Shown here: positions 42,211 through 52,115 of the stretch, in pieces | How positions within the stretch are numbered: position 1 is the stretch's first letter | Layout of the letters: every line of letters begins with the position of its first letter | NCBI RefSeq assembly: GCF_001293645.1 | Contig: NZ_LBMD01000014.1 | Location: 1 to 64,000 of the forward strand | Source: Bacillus sp. CHD6a | GTDB lineage: Bacteria > Bacillota > Bacilli > Bacillales > Bacillaceae_I | DNA length: 64,000 nt | Direction: 5' to 3' | Position numbers and translations under genes: made by a program | The notes under the pieces: generated by a model | What the model was told of the DNA's origin: nothing | Databases searched by the model: none | Seen by the model: only the letters and a program-made list of their open reading frames with translations

Positions 42211-42260
42211 TTGCAATATGCATTTTATGTATATATACTACTATTAGTACCTAGTCATAA
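42211..42260 (+). promoter_or_regulatory. fapR promoter with FapR operator
   Basis: TTGCAA (42211-42216), 17-bp spacer, TATACT (42234-42239). The 17-nt box TTAGTACCTAGTCATAA at 42244-42260 covers the expected start point and closely resembles the known FapR operator. In B. subtilis FapR represses its own operon here and malonyl-CoA releases it. Confidence 0.85.
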
Positions 42261-42282
42261 TAGTTCGGATGGTGTGTATTTT

Positions 42283-42849
42283 ATGAGACGAAACAAAAAG
42301 GAGCGCCAGTTATCTTTAAAAGATAAGATACAAGAGAACCCTTTTATAACAGATGAAGAACTTGCAGATTTTTTTCAGGTCAGCATCCAAACAGTTCGGT
42401 TGGATCGTCTGGAGTTAAACATCCCTGAGTTAAGGGAAAGAATTAAGAACGTGGCTGCACGGACACTTGAAAAAGAAGTGAAATCTTTGCCTCTTGATGA
42501 AGTTATCGGTGAAATAATTGACCTTCAATTAGATGAGAGCGCGATTTCCATTTTCGATGTCCAAAGTGAGCATGTCTTTAAGCGAAATCAAATTACACGT
42601 GGGCATCACTTGTTTGCGCAGGCAAATTCTTTGGCAGTTGCCGTCATCAATGATGAACTGGCGTTAACGGCAAAAGCTACCATTCGATTTACACGACCTG
42701 TTAAATTGGGTGAAAGAATTGTGGCAAAAGCCTTTGTTAGTAAAGTAGATAAAGAAAAAGGTAGAACAACTGTAGAAGTGAAAAGCTCCGTTGGCAGTGA
42801 AAAAGTCTTCCATGGTGAGTTTGAAATGTTTCGCTCTACAAGTTCTTGA
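42283..42849 (+). CDS. fapR: FapR, malonyl-CoA-responsive repressor of lipid synthesis
   Basis: Represses fatty-acid and phospholipid genes until malonyl-CoA binds. The 188-aa product has an N-terminal DeoR-like HTH (about 15-45, [21 protein letters not shown]) and a C-terminal hot-dog effector domain (80-188) with [16 protein letters not shown]. The length is identical to B. subtilis FapR. ATG 42283 is chosen as the family N-terminus MRRNKKERQ; an upstream in-frame start at 42211 would read through the promoter and operator. Confidence 0.96.
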   Translation: MRRNKKERQLSLKDKIQENPFITDEELADFFQVSIQTVRLDRLELNIPELRERIKNVAARTLEKEVKSLPLDEVIGEIIDLQLDESAISIFDVQSEHVFKRNQITRGHHLFAQANSLAVAVINDELALTAKATIRFTRPVKLGERIVAKAFVSKVDKEKGRTTVEVKSSVGSEKVFHGEFEMFRSTSS

Positions 42850-42865
42850 TTAAAGGCAGGTTATA

Positions 42866-43888
42866 ATGATGAGAATTGCCATTGATGCAATGGGTGGCGA
42901 TCATGCACCAAAGACAATAGTAGAAGGTGTCATGAAAGCTGTTGAAAAATATAGTGATGTTACCTTCACCCTTGTTGGAGATGAAAATAAGATCCGACCT
43001 TACTTAACGAATGAAAAACAAATAACGATTTTACATACAGATGAGGTAATTTCTGGAGATGAGGAACCAGTCAGGGCAGTTCGCCGCAAGAAAAACTCCT
43101 CGATGGTCCTAATGGCTAAAGAAGTAAAAGAGGGACGGGCAGATGCTTGCATTTCAGCTGGGAATACGGGAGCATTAATGACGGCAGGGCTATTGATTGT
43201 CGGCAGAATAAAAGGAATCGAGCGTCCTGCATTATCACCAACTTTACCGACCGTTGATGGAAAAGGGTTTGTTATGCTGGATGTTGGAGCAAATGCGGAT
43301 GCAAAGCCTGAACATTTATTCCAATATGCATTAATGGCATCCATTTATGCAGAAAAAGTTCGCGGTGTTAAGGCTCCTAGAGTAGGTTTATTAAATGTAG
43401 GAACAGAAGATAAAAAAGGGAATGAGCTGGCTAAAGCTGCTTTTGAATATATCAAAGAATCCAATGCTGTTCATTTCATCGGAAATGTGGAAGCAAGGGA
43501 CCTTTTAAATGGTGTAGCTGATGTCGTGGTAACGGACGGGTTTACCGGAAACATTACGTTAAAAGCGATTGAAGGAACCGCACTTTCTGTTTTTGATATG
43601 TTAAAAGAGGTGCTGACAAGTGATCTGAAAAGCAAGCTTGCAGCTGCAGTTTTGAAGCCGAAACTAAAAACAATCAAAACAAAAATGGACTATTCCGAAT
43701 ACGGTGGTGCGGCTCTATTTGGCTTAAAGGCACCAGTCGTCAAAGCGCATGGTTCTTCAGATGACAATGCTGTATATAATGCTATACGTCAAACACGCGA
43801 AATGCTTCAAAAAGATATGGTTGGTACCATTGCGCGGACTATTGAAAAAATGGAGTTTGTGACTAAACAAGAGAACGGGGGAGAATAA
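42866..43888 (+). CDS. plsX: PlsX, phosphate acyltransferase
   Basis: Makes acyl-phosphate from acyl-ACP, the first step of phospholipid synthesis with PlsY. The 340-aa product opens with (M)[15 protein letters not shown] and has the family segments [12 protein letters not shown] and [10 protein letters not shown]. Two adjacent ATGs (42866, 42869) are possible; the second has the better distance from AGGCAGG. It overlaps fabD by 1 nt. FakA encoded upstream supplies the same acyl-phosphate pool. Confidence 0.96.
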   Translation: MMRIAIDAMGGDHAPKTIVEGVMKAVEKYSDVTFTLVGDENKIRPYLTNEKQITILHTDEVISGDEEPVRAVRRKKNSSMVLMAKEVKEGRADACISAGNTGALMTAGLLIVGRIKGIERPALSPTLPTVDGKGFVMLDVGANADAKPEHLFQYALMASIYAEKVRGVKAPRVGLLNVGTEDKKGNELAKAAFEYIKESNAVHFIGNVEARDLLNGVADVVVTDGFTGNITLKAIEGTALSVFDMLKEVLTSDLKSKLAAAVLKPKLKTIKTKMDYSEYGGAALFGLKAPVVKAHGSSDDNAVYNAIRQTREMLQKDMVGTIARTIEKMEFVTKQENGGE

Positions 43889-44844
43889 TGGGGAAGGTTG
43901 CATTTGTTTTTCCAGGACAAGGCTCACAAATTGTTGGCATGGCTCAGGAATTAGCCACTGAACATAAAGAAGTTCAAACGGTAATGAAAATAGCGGACGA
44001 GAAATTAGGCTACAAACTATCATCTTTAATGTTTGAAGGGCCTCAAGAAGAGCTCACGCTAACATACAATGCCCAGCCGGCGCTTCTGACATCGAGCATC
44101 GCTATCTTGCAAATGCTGAAACAAGCAGGTATTAATGCTGACTACACGGCTGGACATAGCCTTGGTGAATATTCTGCACTTGTCGCAGCAGAAGCCATTA
44201 GCTTTGAAGATGCTGTCTATACAGTTCATATGCGCGGAAAATATATGGAAGAAGCAGTTCCAGCTGGTGTGGGATCCATGGCTGCTGTGCTTGGTCTTGA
44301 AGAAAATTTATTGAAGGAAGCTTGTGAAGAGGCATCTAAAGAAGGTGGACCTGTTCAACTTGCAAACTTAAATTGTCCAGGTCAGATTGTCATTTCTGGT
44401 TCCGCACAAGGTGTGTCACTAGCATCTGAAAAAGCGAAGGAAAAAGGCGCGAAAAGAGTAATTCCTCTAGTAGTTAGCGGCCCTTTCCATTCCAGTCTAA
44501 TGAAACCGGCAGCTTCCAAACTAGAAGATACATTATCCTCGATTGCAATTAATGACGCAACAATACCCGTTATTGCAAATGTGGACGCAAATGAAATGAA
44601 AAGTGCTTCAGAGATACCCGTGAAACTTGTGGAGCAGCTCTACTCTCCTGTTCGATGGGAACAATCTGTAGAGAAACTGATAGAACTTGGAGTCGATACG
44701 TTTGTTGAAGTGGGGCCGGGGAAAGTGCTTTCAGGTCTCATCAAAAAAGTAAATCGCAGAGCAACGACCATTCCAGTCTACGATAAGGAAACACTTCAAA
44801 AAGCAATGGATCACTTTAAAGGGGAGGACTCTACAAATGCTTAA
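43888..44844 (+). CDS. fabD: Malonyl-CoA:ACP transacylase
   Basis: Transfers malonyl from CoA to ACP. The 318-aa product has FPGQGSQ at the N-terminus, the nucleophile Ser91 in GHSLGEY, and the active-site His in [11 protein letters not shown] (near residue 199). Its stop lies 8 nt inside fabG. FapR senses this enzyme's substrate. Confidence 0.97.
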   Translation: MGKVAFVFPGQGSQIVGMAQELATEHKEVQTVMKIADEKLGYKLSSLMFEGPQEELTLTYNAQPALLTSSIAILQMLKQAGINADYTAGHSLGEYSALVAAEAISFEDAVYTVHMRGKYMEEAVPAGVGSMAAVLGLEENLLKEACEEASKEGGPVQLANLNCPGQIVISGSAQGVSLASEKAKEKGAKRVIPLVVSGPFHSSLMKPAASKLEDTLSSIAINDATIPVIANVDANEMKSASEIPVKLVEQLYSPVRWEQSVEKLIELGVDTFVEVGPGKVLSGLIKKVNRRATTIPVYDKETLQKAMDHFKGEDSTNA

Positions 44845-45577
44845 AGGAAAAACAGCCGTTGTAACAGGGGCGTCCCGCGGAATTGGACGTGCCGTTGCAC
44901 TTGAATTAGCAGAGCAAGGTGCAAATGTAGTTGTAAACTATTCAGGTAGCGAAGCAAAAGCTTACGAAGTAGTGGAAGCCATTAAAGAAATGGGTAGCGA
45001 GGCGATCGCAGTTCGTTGTAATGTGGGGAACATGGAAGACGTACAAGCGATGATGAAAGAATCACTTACCCAGTTTGGCACCATTGATATCCTCGTCAAT
45101 AACGCCGGTATCACACGCGATAATCTTCTAATGAGAATGAAAGAAGACGAGTGGGATGATGTAATCAACATCAATCTAAAAGGTGTATTCAATGCAACAA
45201 AAGCAGTAACCCGTCAAATGATGAAGCAACGATCCGGCAGAATCATCAACATTGCGTCCATCGTAGGTGTAATGGGAAATGCAGGGCAAGCAAACTACGT
45301 AGCGGCAAAAGCGGGTGTGATTGGCCTTACTAAATCAACAGCACGCGAATTAGCTTCTCGCCATATTACCGTCAATGCCATAGCGCCGGGTTTCATCACA
45401 ACCGATATGACGGATAAATTAACAGAAGAAGTAAAGGCAGAAATGCTTAAACAAATCCCACTTGCACGATTCGGAGAAGCAAAAGACATTGCCTCTTTCG
45501 TATCTTTCCTTGCATCCGAAAAAAGTGCCTACATCACTGGCCAAACCCTCCACGTAGACGGTGGAATGGTGATGTAA
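44837..45577 (+). CDS. fabG: 3-oxoacyl-ACP reductase
   Basis: NADPH-dependent reduction of beta-ketoacyl-ACP. The SDR protein is 246 aa, with TGASRGIG (10-17), NNAG, the Ser141-Tyr154-Lys158 triad (NIASIVG and YVAAK) and the FabG C-terminus [13 protein letters not shown]. In B. subtilis acpP follows directly; here a 475-bp repeat-filled spacer intervenes. Confidence 0.97.
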   Translation: MLKGKTAVVTGASRGIGRAVALELAEQGANVVVNYSGSEAKAYEVVEAIKEMGSEAIAVRCNVGNMEDVQAMMKESLTQFGTIDILVNNAGITRDNLLMRMKEDEWDDVININLKGVFNATKAVTRQMMKQRSGRIINIASIVGVMGNAGQANYVAAKAGVIGLTKSTARELASRHITVNAIAPGFITTDMTDKLTEEVKAEMLKQIPLARFGEAKDIASFVSFLASEKSAYITGQTLHVDGGMVM

Positions 45578-45598
45578 TCTATGGTTTTGATGATTTTA

Positions 45599-45726
45599 GC
45601 TGTTGATTGTAGCAAAAGGCGAAGACTCCTGAGGGAGCTAGCACTAGGTGGAGACCCCGCAGGCGTAGCCGAGGAGGCTCCAGCAGTGCCCCTAGGAAAG
45701 CGAAGCCATTTGCGGAAATCAACAGC
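45599..45726. repeat. Composite spacer repeat, locus B: full 128-bp core
   Basis: A perfect 10-bp terminal inverted repeat: GCTGTTGATT at 45599-45608 and AATCAACAGC at 45717-45726. The internal stem is GCACT...TGGAG (45641-45653) with CTCCA...AGTGC (45678-45689). Against locus A, two of the GCGTT/AACGC base pairs change on both sides. Confidence 0.88.
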
Positions 45727-45946
45727 GGTGTTTAGTGAAATTTTAAAATTAAGGTCTTTTTCAGTTGCTTCAGGCTTGCCGAGGAGGCTCCAGCAGTGCC
45801 CCTAGGAAAGCGAAGCCATTTGCGGAAATCAACAGCGGTGTTTAGTGAAATTTTAAAATTAAGGTCTTTTTCAGTTGCTTCAGGCTTGCCGAGGAGGCTC
45901 CAGCAGCGCCCCGCGGAAAGCGAAGCCGTTCGCGGAGATCAACAGC
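45727..45946. repeat. Composite spacer repeat, locus B: two further right-half units, 110-bp tandem
   Basis: GAGGAGGCTC recurs at 45671, 45781 and 45891, giving a period of exactly 110 bp. The first and second units are essentially identical. The third differs near its end (CCGCGG, GTTCGCGGAGATC). Open frames across this stretch reflect the repeat and are not genes. Confidence 0.88.
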
Positions 45947-46025
45947 GGAGTTTACGGAATTCTCTATTAAATCATCAGGGAGACTTTCGAAACAACAAAC
46001 ACTAGTTTTTTAAAACCAAATTAAC

Positions 46026-46031
46026 TATAAT
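46026..46031 (+). promoter_or_regulatory. Possible separate acpP promoter (-10)
   Basis: TATAAT is perfect, but the -35 position (TAGTTT, 46003-46008) is poor. It lies 22 bp before the acpP start, so the -10 is very close to the ribosome site. With fabG far upstream, acpP may need its own promoter. Confidence 0.35.
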
Positions 46032-46052
46032 ACTTGAGGGGAGGTGAAAGTT

Positions 46053-46286
46053 ATGGCAGATGTATTAGAGCGTGTAACAAAGATCATTGTTGATCGTTTA
46101 GGTGTAGACGAGTCCGAGGTGAATCTTGACTCCAAATTCAAAGACGATTTAGGTGCTGACTCTCTTGATGTAGTTGAACTAGTAATGGAGCTTGAAGACG
46201 AGTTTGATATGGAAATTTCAGACGACGAAGCAGAAAACATTACAACAGTTGCCGATGCGGTAAACTACATAAAAGCAAACGCTTAA
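46053..46286 (+). CDS. acpP: Acyl carrier protein
   Basis: Carries growing acyl chains on a phosphopantetheine arm at Ser37 in [11 protein letters not shown] strongly acidic 77-aa protein. ATG 46053 follows GGGGAGGTG; the in-frame ATG three codons earlier is too close to the ribosome site. It belongs to the fapR cluster but is separated from fabG by repeats, and it has its own terminator. Confidence 0.97.
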   Translation: MADVLERVTKIIVDRLGVDESEVNLDSKFKDDLGADSLDVVELVMELEDEFDMEISDDEAENITTVADAVNYIKANA

Positions 46287-46298
46287 TCTTTTTTGATT

Positions 46299-46327
46299 GT
46301 CCCACTAAGGTGGGACTTTTTGTTTTT
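46299..46327 (+). terminator. Terminator of acpP
   Basis: GTCCCAC pairs with GTGGGAC around TAAG, followed by T5GT5. Confidence 0.9.
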
Positions 46328-46405
46328 GTGGGAATAATAAACCGAAGAATTGCCTTATAGCAATAAAAGATTACCGAATTTATATAAAATCAGGTAAGTT
46401 GCTAT

Positions 46406-46433
46406 TTGTATCCTCTAAATAATTTGTTAAAAT
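46406..46433 (+). promoter_or_regulatory. Candidate rnc promoter
   Basis: TTGTAT (46406-46411), 16-bp spacer, TAAAAT (46428-46433), 85 bp before rnc and after the acpP terminator. Only moderate matches. Confidence 0.4.
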
Positions 46434-46518
46434 AGTAATGTTATACAACTTTCATCATCAAAAAAGAAGAACGTTGCCATCTTAGTGAAAGAAGATTGTA
46501 TGTTGGAGGCTCCTTTAC

Positions 46519-47262
46519 ATGACCAGAAACAGAAGTAGAATAAATGAAATGAAAAACGAAGCAACAAAAAAGAATTTTGCTATGCTTCAAGAAAAAATAG
46601 GAGTTACGTTTCATAATGAGAAACTTTTATATCAAGCTTTCACCCATTCATCCTATGTGAATGAGCATCGCAGAAAACCTTACGAGGACAATGAGCGCTT
46701 GGAGTTTTTGGGTGACGCCGTTTTAGAGTTGACCATTTCTCAATTTTTATATAAGAAATATCCAATGATGAGTGAAGGTCAATTAACAAAACTAAGGGCG
46801 TCTATTGTTTGCGAACCCTCTTTGGTTTCATTCGCCAATGATCTTTCGTTCGGTCAATTTGTACTGCTTGGCAAGGGAGAAGAAATAACAGGCGGAAGAG
46901 CTAGACCAGCGCTGCTTGCCGATGTATTTGAGGCATTTATTGGCGCACTGTATCTGGATCTTGGCCTTGATACCGTGTTCACCTTCCTTGAAAAGTATGT
47001 ATATCCTAAAATTAATGAAGGTGCTTTTTCTCATGTGATGGATTTCAAAAGTCAACTGCAGGAGATGATACAACGCAATGCACTTGGAGTAATTGAGTAT
47101 GAAGTGCTAGAAGAAAAAGGCCCGGCCCACAACCGTGAATTTGTGTCTAAGGTTTCCCTGAATAAAGAAGAGATGGGAATTGGAATTGGCCGATCAAAGA
47201 AAGAAGCTGAACAACATGCGGCTCAGTTCGCTCTGCAGAAATTAAAAAAAGTCAGTAAATGA
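46519..47262 (+). CDS. rnc: Ribonuclease III
   Basis: Double-strand-specific endoribonuclease for rRNA processing and decay. The 247-aa product has the signature [13 protein letters not shown] (residues about 55-67, with catalytic acidic residues) and a C-terminal double-stranded-RNA-binding domain (about 175-245) ending [16 protein letters not shown]. The ATG follows TTGGAGG. Order rnc-smc-ftsY as in B. subtilis. Confidence 0.97.
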   Translation: MTRNRSRINEMKNEATKKNFAMLQEKIGVTFHNEKLLYQAFTHSSYVNEHRRKPYEDNERLEFLGDAVLELTISQFLYKKYPMMSEGQLTKLRASIVCEPSLVSFANDLSFGQFVLLGKGEEITGGRARPALLADVFEAFIGALYLDLGLDTVFTFLEKYVYPKINEGAFSHVMDFKSQLQEMIQRNALGVIEYEVLEEKGPAHNREFVSKVSLNKEEMGIGIGRSKKEAEQHAAQFALQKLKKVSK

Positions 47263-47267
47263 AGGTA

Positions 47268-47312
47268 GGCGATCCAGCGGTGTCTCAAAATACCTCAAGG
47301 ATCGCTTACTTT
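47268..47312 (+). terminator. Possible terminator of rnc
   Basis: GGCGATCC (47268-47275) pairs with GGATCGCT (47299-47306) across a 23-nt loop, with a weak T-rich tail (TTACTTTTCT). Confidence 0.4.
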
Positions 47313-47340
47313 TCTGTTACATAAATATTAAAGAAGTCTA

Positions 47341-47471
47341 GCTGGTGATTGGTTCAAAAGGTGGAGACTCCTGAGGGTGGGAGGATAAAACAATGTTGAG
47401 ACCCCTGAAGCGTTGTGAGGACGCTCAATGTCGCCCTCGGGAAAGCGAAGCCATTTGTGGAAATCAACAGC
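47341..47471. repeat. Composite spacer repeat, locus C: diverged 131-bp core
   Basis: The same ends (GCTGGTGATT and AATCAACAGC) and the same GAGACTCCTGAGGG and GGGAAAGCGAAGCCATTTG blocks, but the middle is rewritten. The closing stem is TTGAG (47396-47400) with CTCAA (47424-47428), where the other copies have TGGAG/CTCCA. There is no linker or second right half. The element ends 39 bp before the smc start. Confidence 0.8.
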
Positions 47472-47510
47472 GGCGTTTAAAAGATTATGAAACTAAATGA
47501 GGTGAGGAAT

Positions 47511-50500
47511 ATGTACCTCAAACGATTGGAAGTAGTAGGGTTTAAGTCGTTTGCTGAAAAAATATCCGTTGATTTCGTCCCAGGTGTCACAGCCGTCGTA
47601 GGTCCGAATGGAAGCGGAAAAAGTAATATTATTGATGCCATCAGATGGGTGCTTGGAGAACAGTCAGCCAAATCCCTTCGCGGTTCCAAAATGGAAGACA
47701 TCATATTTGCCGGCAGTGATAGCAGAAGAGCATTAAATATGGCAGAGGTTACACTGACCTTAGATAACAGTAACCGCATTCTGCCAATTGATTATATGGA
47801 AGTGAGCGTTACAAGAAGGGCACTTAGATCAGGTGACAGTGAATTCTTGATTAATAAACAAACATGTAGACTTAAGGACATAGTGGACCTTTTCATGGAT
47901 TCTGGTCTTGGAAAGGAAGCCTTTTCCATCATCAGTCAAGGAAAAGTGGAAGAAATACTGAGCAGCAAATCAGAAGAACGCCGAAGTATTTTTGAAGAAG
48001 CAGCTGGCGTACTCAAATACAAATCCAGAAAAAAGAAAGCGGAAAGTAAACTTATGGATACTCAAGAGAATCTTAACCGGGTATCAGATATTTTACATGA
48101 GTTGGAAGGTCAAGTGGAGCCATTGCAAATTCAGGCTTCCATTGCCAAAGATTACCTAGAAAAGAAAGAAGAGCTTGAGCAGATTGAAGTAGGTGTCACG
48201 GTCCACGAAATTGAAGAGCTTCATCAGAAATGGGAACAAAATTCTTTAGAAGTCAAAACTAGCACTGAAAAAGAGTTAGTACTGTCTTCTGAATTGAGTC
48301 AAAAAGAAGCGACACTTGAAAAGTATAAGGATCAAGTGGCTGCTTTGGATGAATCCATTGATTCCTTGCAGCAAGCCCTTTTAGTGGCGAGTTCGGAACT
48401 GGAAAAACTTGAAGGAAGAAAAGAAGTTTTGAAGGAACGTAAGAAGAACGCAACGACAAACCGTGCTCAATTAGAAAATTCTTCGGTGGAACTTGCTGAG
48501 TTTATCAACGTTCAAAAACAAAGGTTGGAAAGCGAAAAACAACTTTTGGTTTCCCTTCGTCAAGAATTGGTAGTAACAGAGCAACAACTAAAGGAAAAAC
48601 AGATCTTGAACGAACAGTTTGATCAAAATATGGAAGAGAAAATTGATGCTTTAAAAAGTGACTATATCGAACTATTAAATAAACAAGCATCAATTCGTAA
48701 TGAAATCTCCTATCTCGAGCAGCAAGAAAAGCAAGAAGGTATGAAGGTAAGCCGTCTTGACGAGGGGAACAGGAAATATGTCGATCTTCGCGCTAATACC
48801 CAACAGAAGAAGGAAAAAGTTCATTCCGACCATAAACAGGTACAAGAAGAGCTGAACAAAACGGTAGATAAATACAGAGGCGAACAAGCCAGTTTGGAAC
48901 AATTTAAACAGTCCTACCAGAAAAAAGAAACGACCTTGTATCAAGCATACCAATTTTTACAGCAAACACGTGCGAGAAAAGAAATGCTTGAAACGATGCA
49001 GGGGGATTTTACAGGATTCTTTCAAGGTGTTAAGGAGATCCTGAAAGCTCGGGATGAAAATAGGCTTACTGGAATAAAAGGGGCTGTTGCCGAACTTATT
49101 CAAGTGAACCAAGATGTAGAGACGGCAATTGAGATTGCCCTTGGAAGCGCGACACAGCATATCGTAGTGGATAATGAACAAAATGCAAGAGCATCGATCC
49201 AATACTTGAAAAAGAACGGTTTTGGCCGTGCGACTTTCTTGCCAATGACGGTCATGAAGCCTAGGACATTATCAGACTATCAAGTAAACCAGATTAATCA
49301 ACATGAAGCTTTTGTAGGAATTGCCTCCTCTCTTGTGGAATTCGACTTAGCTTATGAAAATATCGTTCATAACCTCTTGGGTACCATTGTCATTGCAAAA
49401 GACCTGAAAGGAGCCAATGCATTAGCAGGTATCCTTCAGCATCGCTACCGCATCGTGACAATAGATGGGGATGTAGTAAACCCTGGTGGCTCCATGACAG
49501 GAGGAGCGGTCAAACAAAAATCTAATTCTCTCTTAAGTCGGGGGCGTGAGCTTGATTCCATTTCAGCAAAGCTAGAAGAGATGGAAAATAAAACGGCCTT
49601 GCTTGAAGATCAGGTTAAAACACTTAAGAAGAAAATAGAAGAGAAAGAGTCACAAGTTGTTGAGTTGAAGGGAGTAGGCGAGGAACTAAGGTATAGAGAA
49701 CAGCAGGTTTCAAGTCTTCTTCGGGAAGTCGAACTGGAAGAAAAAAACGTCAATGAACATTTAAGTTTATATGACTATGAAAAACAACAGCTCACTATTT
49801 CTATGAATGATGCTGTGAACAAAAAAGCAAAACTAGATGCCGATCTTAAGACGGTCGGACTGCAAATTGCTACGCTAGACAAAGAAATTGCAAAACTTAA
49901 TTCCTTAAAGGTAGAGCAACATGCAAACAAGGAGAGCGTGCAAAACGAGCTCACCCAACTAAAAGTGGATTATGCGAGTAAAAAGGAAAAGCTTACGAAC
50001 CAATCAGAAAAAGTGACAACTGTCGAAACAGATCTTGAACAAGCCATTGAAAGATTAAATGATATTAAGGAAGACTTATCTCTTTTACAAAGTGAAATGA
50101 ATGATAATTCTTCAGGTGAACAAAAACTCGAAGTGGCTGCAGCTGAAAAATTACAAGACAAAAACACCACGATGAAACTCATTGCAGAACGCCGTGCCCA
50201 AAGGCTTTCTTACTACGAGAAAGTGGAACATGAAGAGCTTCAACTAAAAGATTTAAAAAGACAGTATAAACAACTTACGGAAGTTCTAAAGGCGGAAGAA
50301 GTGAAAATGAACCGTCTAGATGTGGAATTAGATAATAGACTTCACCATTTAAGGGAAGAGTATATGCTGTCCTTTGAAGCGGCAAAAGAAGATTACCCAC
50401 TTGAGATAGAGATTGAAGAAGCCCGTAAAAAAGTAAAGTTAATCAAGCTTGCCATTGAGGAGCTTGGAACAGTAAATATCGCTGCAATAGAGGAATATGA

Positions 50501-51077
50501 TCGAGTAAGCGAACGATATACATTCCTAAAAGAGCAAAAAGACGATCTTCAAGAAGCAAAAGATACCTTGTTCCAAGTAATCGGAGAAATGGATGAAGAA
50601 ATGAAAAAGCGTTTTGAAACAACTTTCACGAATATACGCGCACATTTTCACGATGTGTTTCGTTCTTTATTCGGAGGGGGGAGAGCGGATCTAGTGTTGA
50701 CAGATCCTTCCGACATGCTAAATACAGGCGTAGACATTGTAGCTCAACCGCCTGGTAAAAAACTGCAGAATCTCGGCCTCTTGTCTGGAGGAGAAAGAGC
50801 TTTAACGGCAATAGCCCTGTTGTTCTCCATATTAAAAGTTAGACCTGTTCCGTTCTGCATTCTTGATGAAGTGGAAGCGGCGCTTGATGAAGCAAACGTA
50901 CACCGTTTTGCCCAATATTTAAAACAGTTCAGTGAAGAAACCCAATTCATCGTCATCACGCACCGTAAGGGAACAATGGAATTCAGTGACGTACTTTATG
51001 GGGTGACGATGCAAGAATCCGGCGTTTCTAAATTGGTCTCAGTCCGGTTAGAAGAATCCAAAGAACTTGTTAAATAG
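47511..51077 (+). CDS. smc: Smc, chromosome condensation ATPase
   Basis: Core of the Smc-ScpAB condensin that extrudes DNA loops and separates sister origins. The product is 1188 aa from ATG 47511 after GAGGTGAGG. An in-frame ATG at 47487 would include that ribosome site. The N-terminal ATPase half has Walker A GPNGSGKS (31-38). Long coiled coils (170-500 and 670-1010) flank the hinge (about 515-640, ending in the GGSMTGGAV region). The C-terminal half has signature LSGGERALTA (near 1089) and Walker B ILDEVEAALDE. Confidence 0.97.
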   Translation: MYLKRLEVVGFKSFAEKISVDFVPGVTAVVGPNGSGKSNIIDAIRWVLGEQSAKSLRGSKMEDIIFAGSDSRRALNMAEVTLTLDNSNRILPIDYMEVSVTRRALRSGDSEFLINKQTCRLKDIVDLFMDSGLGKEAFSIISQGKVEEILSSKSEERRSIFEEAAGVLKYKSRKKKAESKLMDTQENLNRVSDILHELEGQVEPLQIQASIAKDYLEKKEELEQIEVGVTVHEIEELHQKWEQNSLEVKTSTEKELVLSSELSQKEATLEKYKDQVAALDESIDSLQQALLVASSELEKLEGRKEVLKERKKNATTNRAQLENSSVELAEFINVQKQRLESEKQLLVSLRQELVVTEQQLKEKQILNEQFDQNMEEKIDALKSDYIELLNKQASIRNEISYLEQQEKQEGMKVSRLDEGNRKYVDLRANTQQKKEKVHSDHKQVQEELNKTVDKYRGEQASLEQFKQSYQKKETTLYQAYQFLQQTRARKEMLETMQGDFTGFFQGVKEILKARDENRLTGIKGAVAELIQVNQDVETAIEIALGSATQHIVVDNEQNARASIQYLKKNGFGRATFLPMTVMKPRTLSDYQVNQINQHEAFVGIASSLVEFDLAYENIVHNLLGTIVIAKDLKGANALAGILQHRYRIVTIDGDVVNPGGSMTGGAVKQKSNSLLSRGRELDSISAKLEEMENKTALLEDQVKTLKKKIEEKESQVVELKGVGEELRYREQQVSSLLREVELEEKNVNEHLSLYDYEKQQLTISMNDAVNKKAKLDADLKTVGLQIATLDKEIAKLNSLKVEQHANKESVQNELTQLKVDYASKKEKLTNQSEKVTTVETDLEQAIERLNDIKEDLSLLQSEMNDNSSGEQKLEVAAAEKLQDKNTTMKLIAERRAQRLSYYEKVEHEELQLKDLKRQYKQLTEVLKAEEVKMNRLDVELDNRLHHLREEYMLSFEAAKEDYPLEIEIEEARKKVKLIKLAIEELGTVNIAAIEEYDRVSERYTFLKEQKDDLQEAKDTLFQVIGEMDEEMKKRFETTFTNIRAHFHDVFRSLFGGGRADLVLTDPSDMLNTGVDIVAQPPGKKLQNLGLLSGGERALTAIALLFSILKVRPVPFCILDEVEAALDEANVHRFAQYLKQFSEETQFIVITHRKGTMEFSDVLYGVTMQESGVSKLVSVRLEESKELVK

Positions 51078-51096
51078 AGAGGAAGAGAATGAGAAA

Positions 51097-52095
51097 ATGA
51101 GTTTCTTTAAAAAATTAAAAGAAAAGCTTACAACTCAAACAGAATCCGCAACAGAAAAATTCAAAGAAGGATTAACGAAAACTCGCGATTCCTTTTCTGG
51201 AAAAGTAAATGATCTTGTTGCTCGCTACCGCAAAGTAGACGAGGATTTCTTTGAAGAATTAGAGGAAATCCTAATTGGAGCGGATGTTGGCGTTAACACC
51301 GTGATGGAATTGATTGATGAACTTCGAATGGAAGTAAAACGACGCAATATTCAAGATCCTCGTCAGGTTCAAAGTGTCATTTCCGAAAAGTTGGTGGAGA
51401 TCTATCAAGCTGGAGATGATGTGTCTCCAACCATTAATTTTCAACAAGAAGGTTTAACGGTAGTTCTGGTTGTAGGTGTAAACGGGGTAGGGAAAACTAC
51501 TTCTATAGGCAAAATTGCTAAGAAGCTAAGGCAAGAAGGAAAGAGTGTACTTCTAGCAGCGGGAGATACATTCCGTGCCGGTGCTATCGACCAGCTTGAA
51601 GTATGGGGCCAGCGTGTTGGTGTAGATGTGATCAAGCAATCAGAGGGTTCAGATCCAGCAGCTGTTATGTATGATGCCCTCCAAGCGGCTAAAGCTCGTA
51701 AAGTTGACGTACTTCTTTGTGATACAGCAGGTCGTCTTCAAAACAAAGTCAATTTAATGAAGGAACTTGAAAAGGTGAAGCGTGTCATTGAGCGCGAGGT
51801 TCCAGGCGCTCCGCATGAAGTCCTTCTAGTGTTGGATGCAACGACTGGTCAGAATGCACTAAGTCAGGCGAAAATCTTTTCTGAAGCAACGAATGTCACG
51901 GGAATTGTTTTAACCAAGCTTGACGGCACTGCAAAAGGCGGTATCGTTCTTGCTATAAGAAATGAAATGAAAATTCCGGTCAAGTTTGTTGGGTTAGGGG
52001 AAAAAGCAGAAGATTTGCAAGAATTTAATGCAGAGCAATATGTGTATGGACTATTTGCAGATATGATGGAAAAAGAAGAAGAACAAGAAAGCTAA
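51097..52095 (+). CDS. ftsY: FtsY, signal recognition particle receptor
   Basis: Membrane-associated SRP GTPase that docks Ffh-ribosome complexes at the translocon. The product is 332 aa from ATG 51097 after GAGAGGAAGAG. A short basic amphipathic N-terminus MSFFKKLKEKL replaces the long acidic A domain of E. coli. The N domain is at about 25-110, and the G domain has GVNGVGKTT (128-136), DTAGRLQNK and TKLDGTAKGG. ffh follows after ylxM. Confidence 0.97.
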   Translation: MSFFKKLKEKLTTQTESATEKFKEGLTKTRDSFSGKVNDLVARYRKVDEDFFEELEEILIGADVGVNTVMELIDELRMEVKRRNIQDPRQVQSVISEKLVEIYQAGDDVSPTINFQQEGLTVVLVVGVNGVGKTTSIGKIAKKLRQEGKSVLLAAGDTFRAGAIDQLEVWGQRVGVDVIKQSEGSDPAAVMYDALQAAKARKVDVLLCDTAGRLQNKVNLMKELEKVKRVIEREVPGAPHEVLLVLDATTGQNALSQAKIFSEATNVTGIVLTKLDGTAKGGIVLAIRNEMKIPVKFVGLGEKAEDLQEFNAEQYVYGLFADMMEKEEEQES

Positions 52096-52115
52096 TAAAC
52101 CAATATTATTACTTA

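Noticed and set aside
45581-46005. Two open frames on the plus strand between fabG and acpP
   Set aside because: Both are translations of the 110-bp repeat (the same peptide appears twice) and have no ribosome site. The peptide changes with each repeat copy, so they are not genes.
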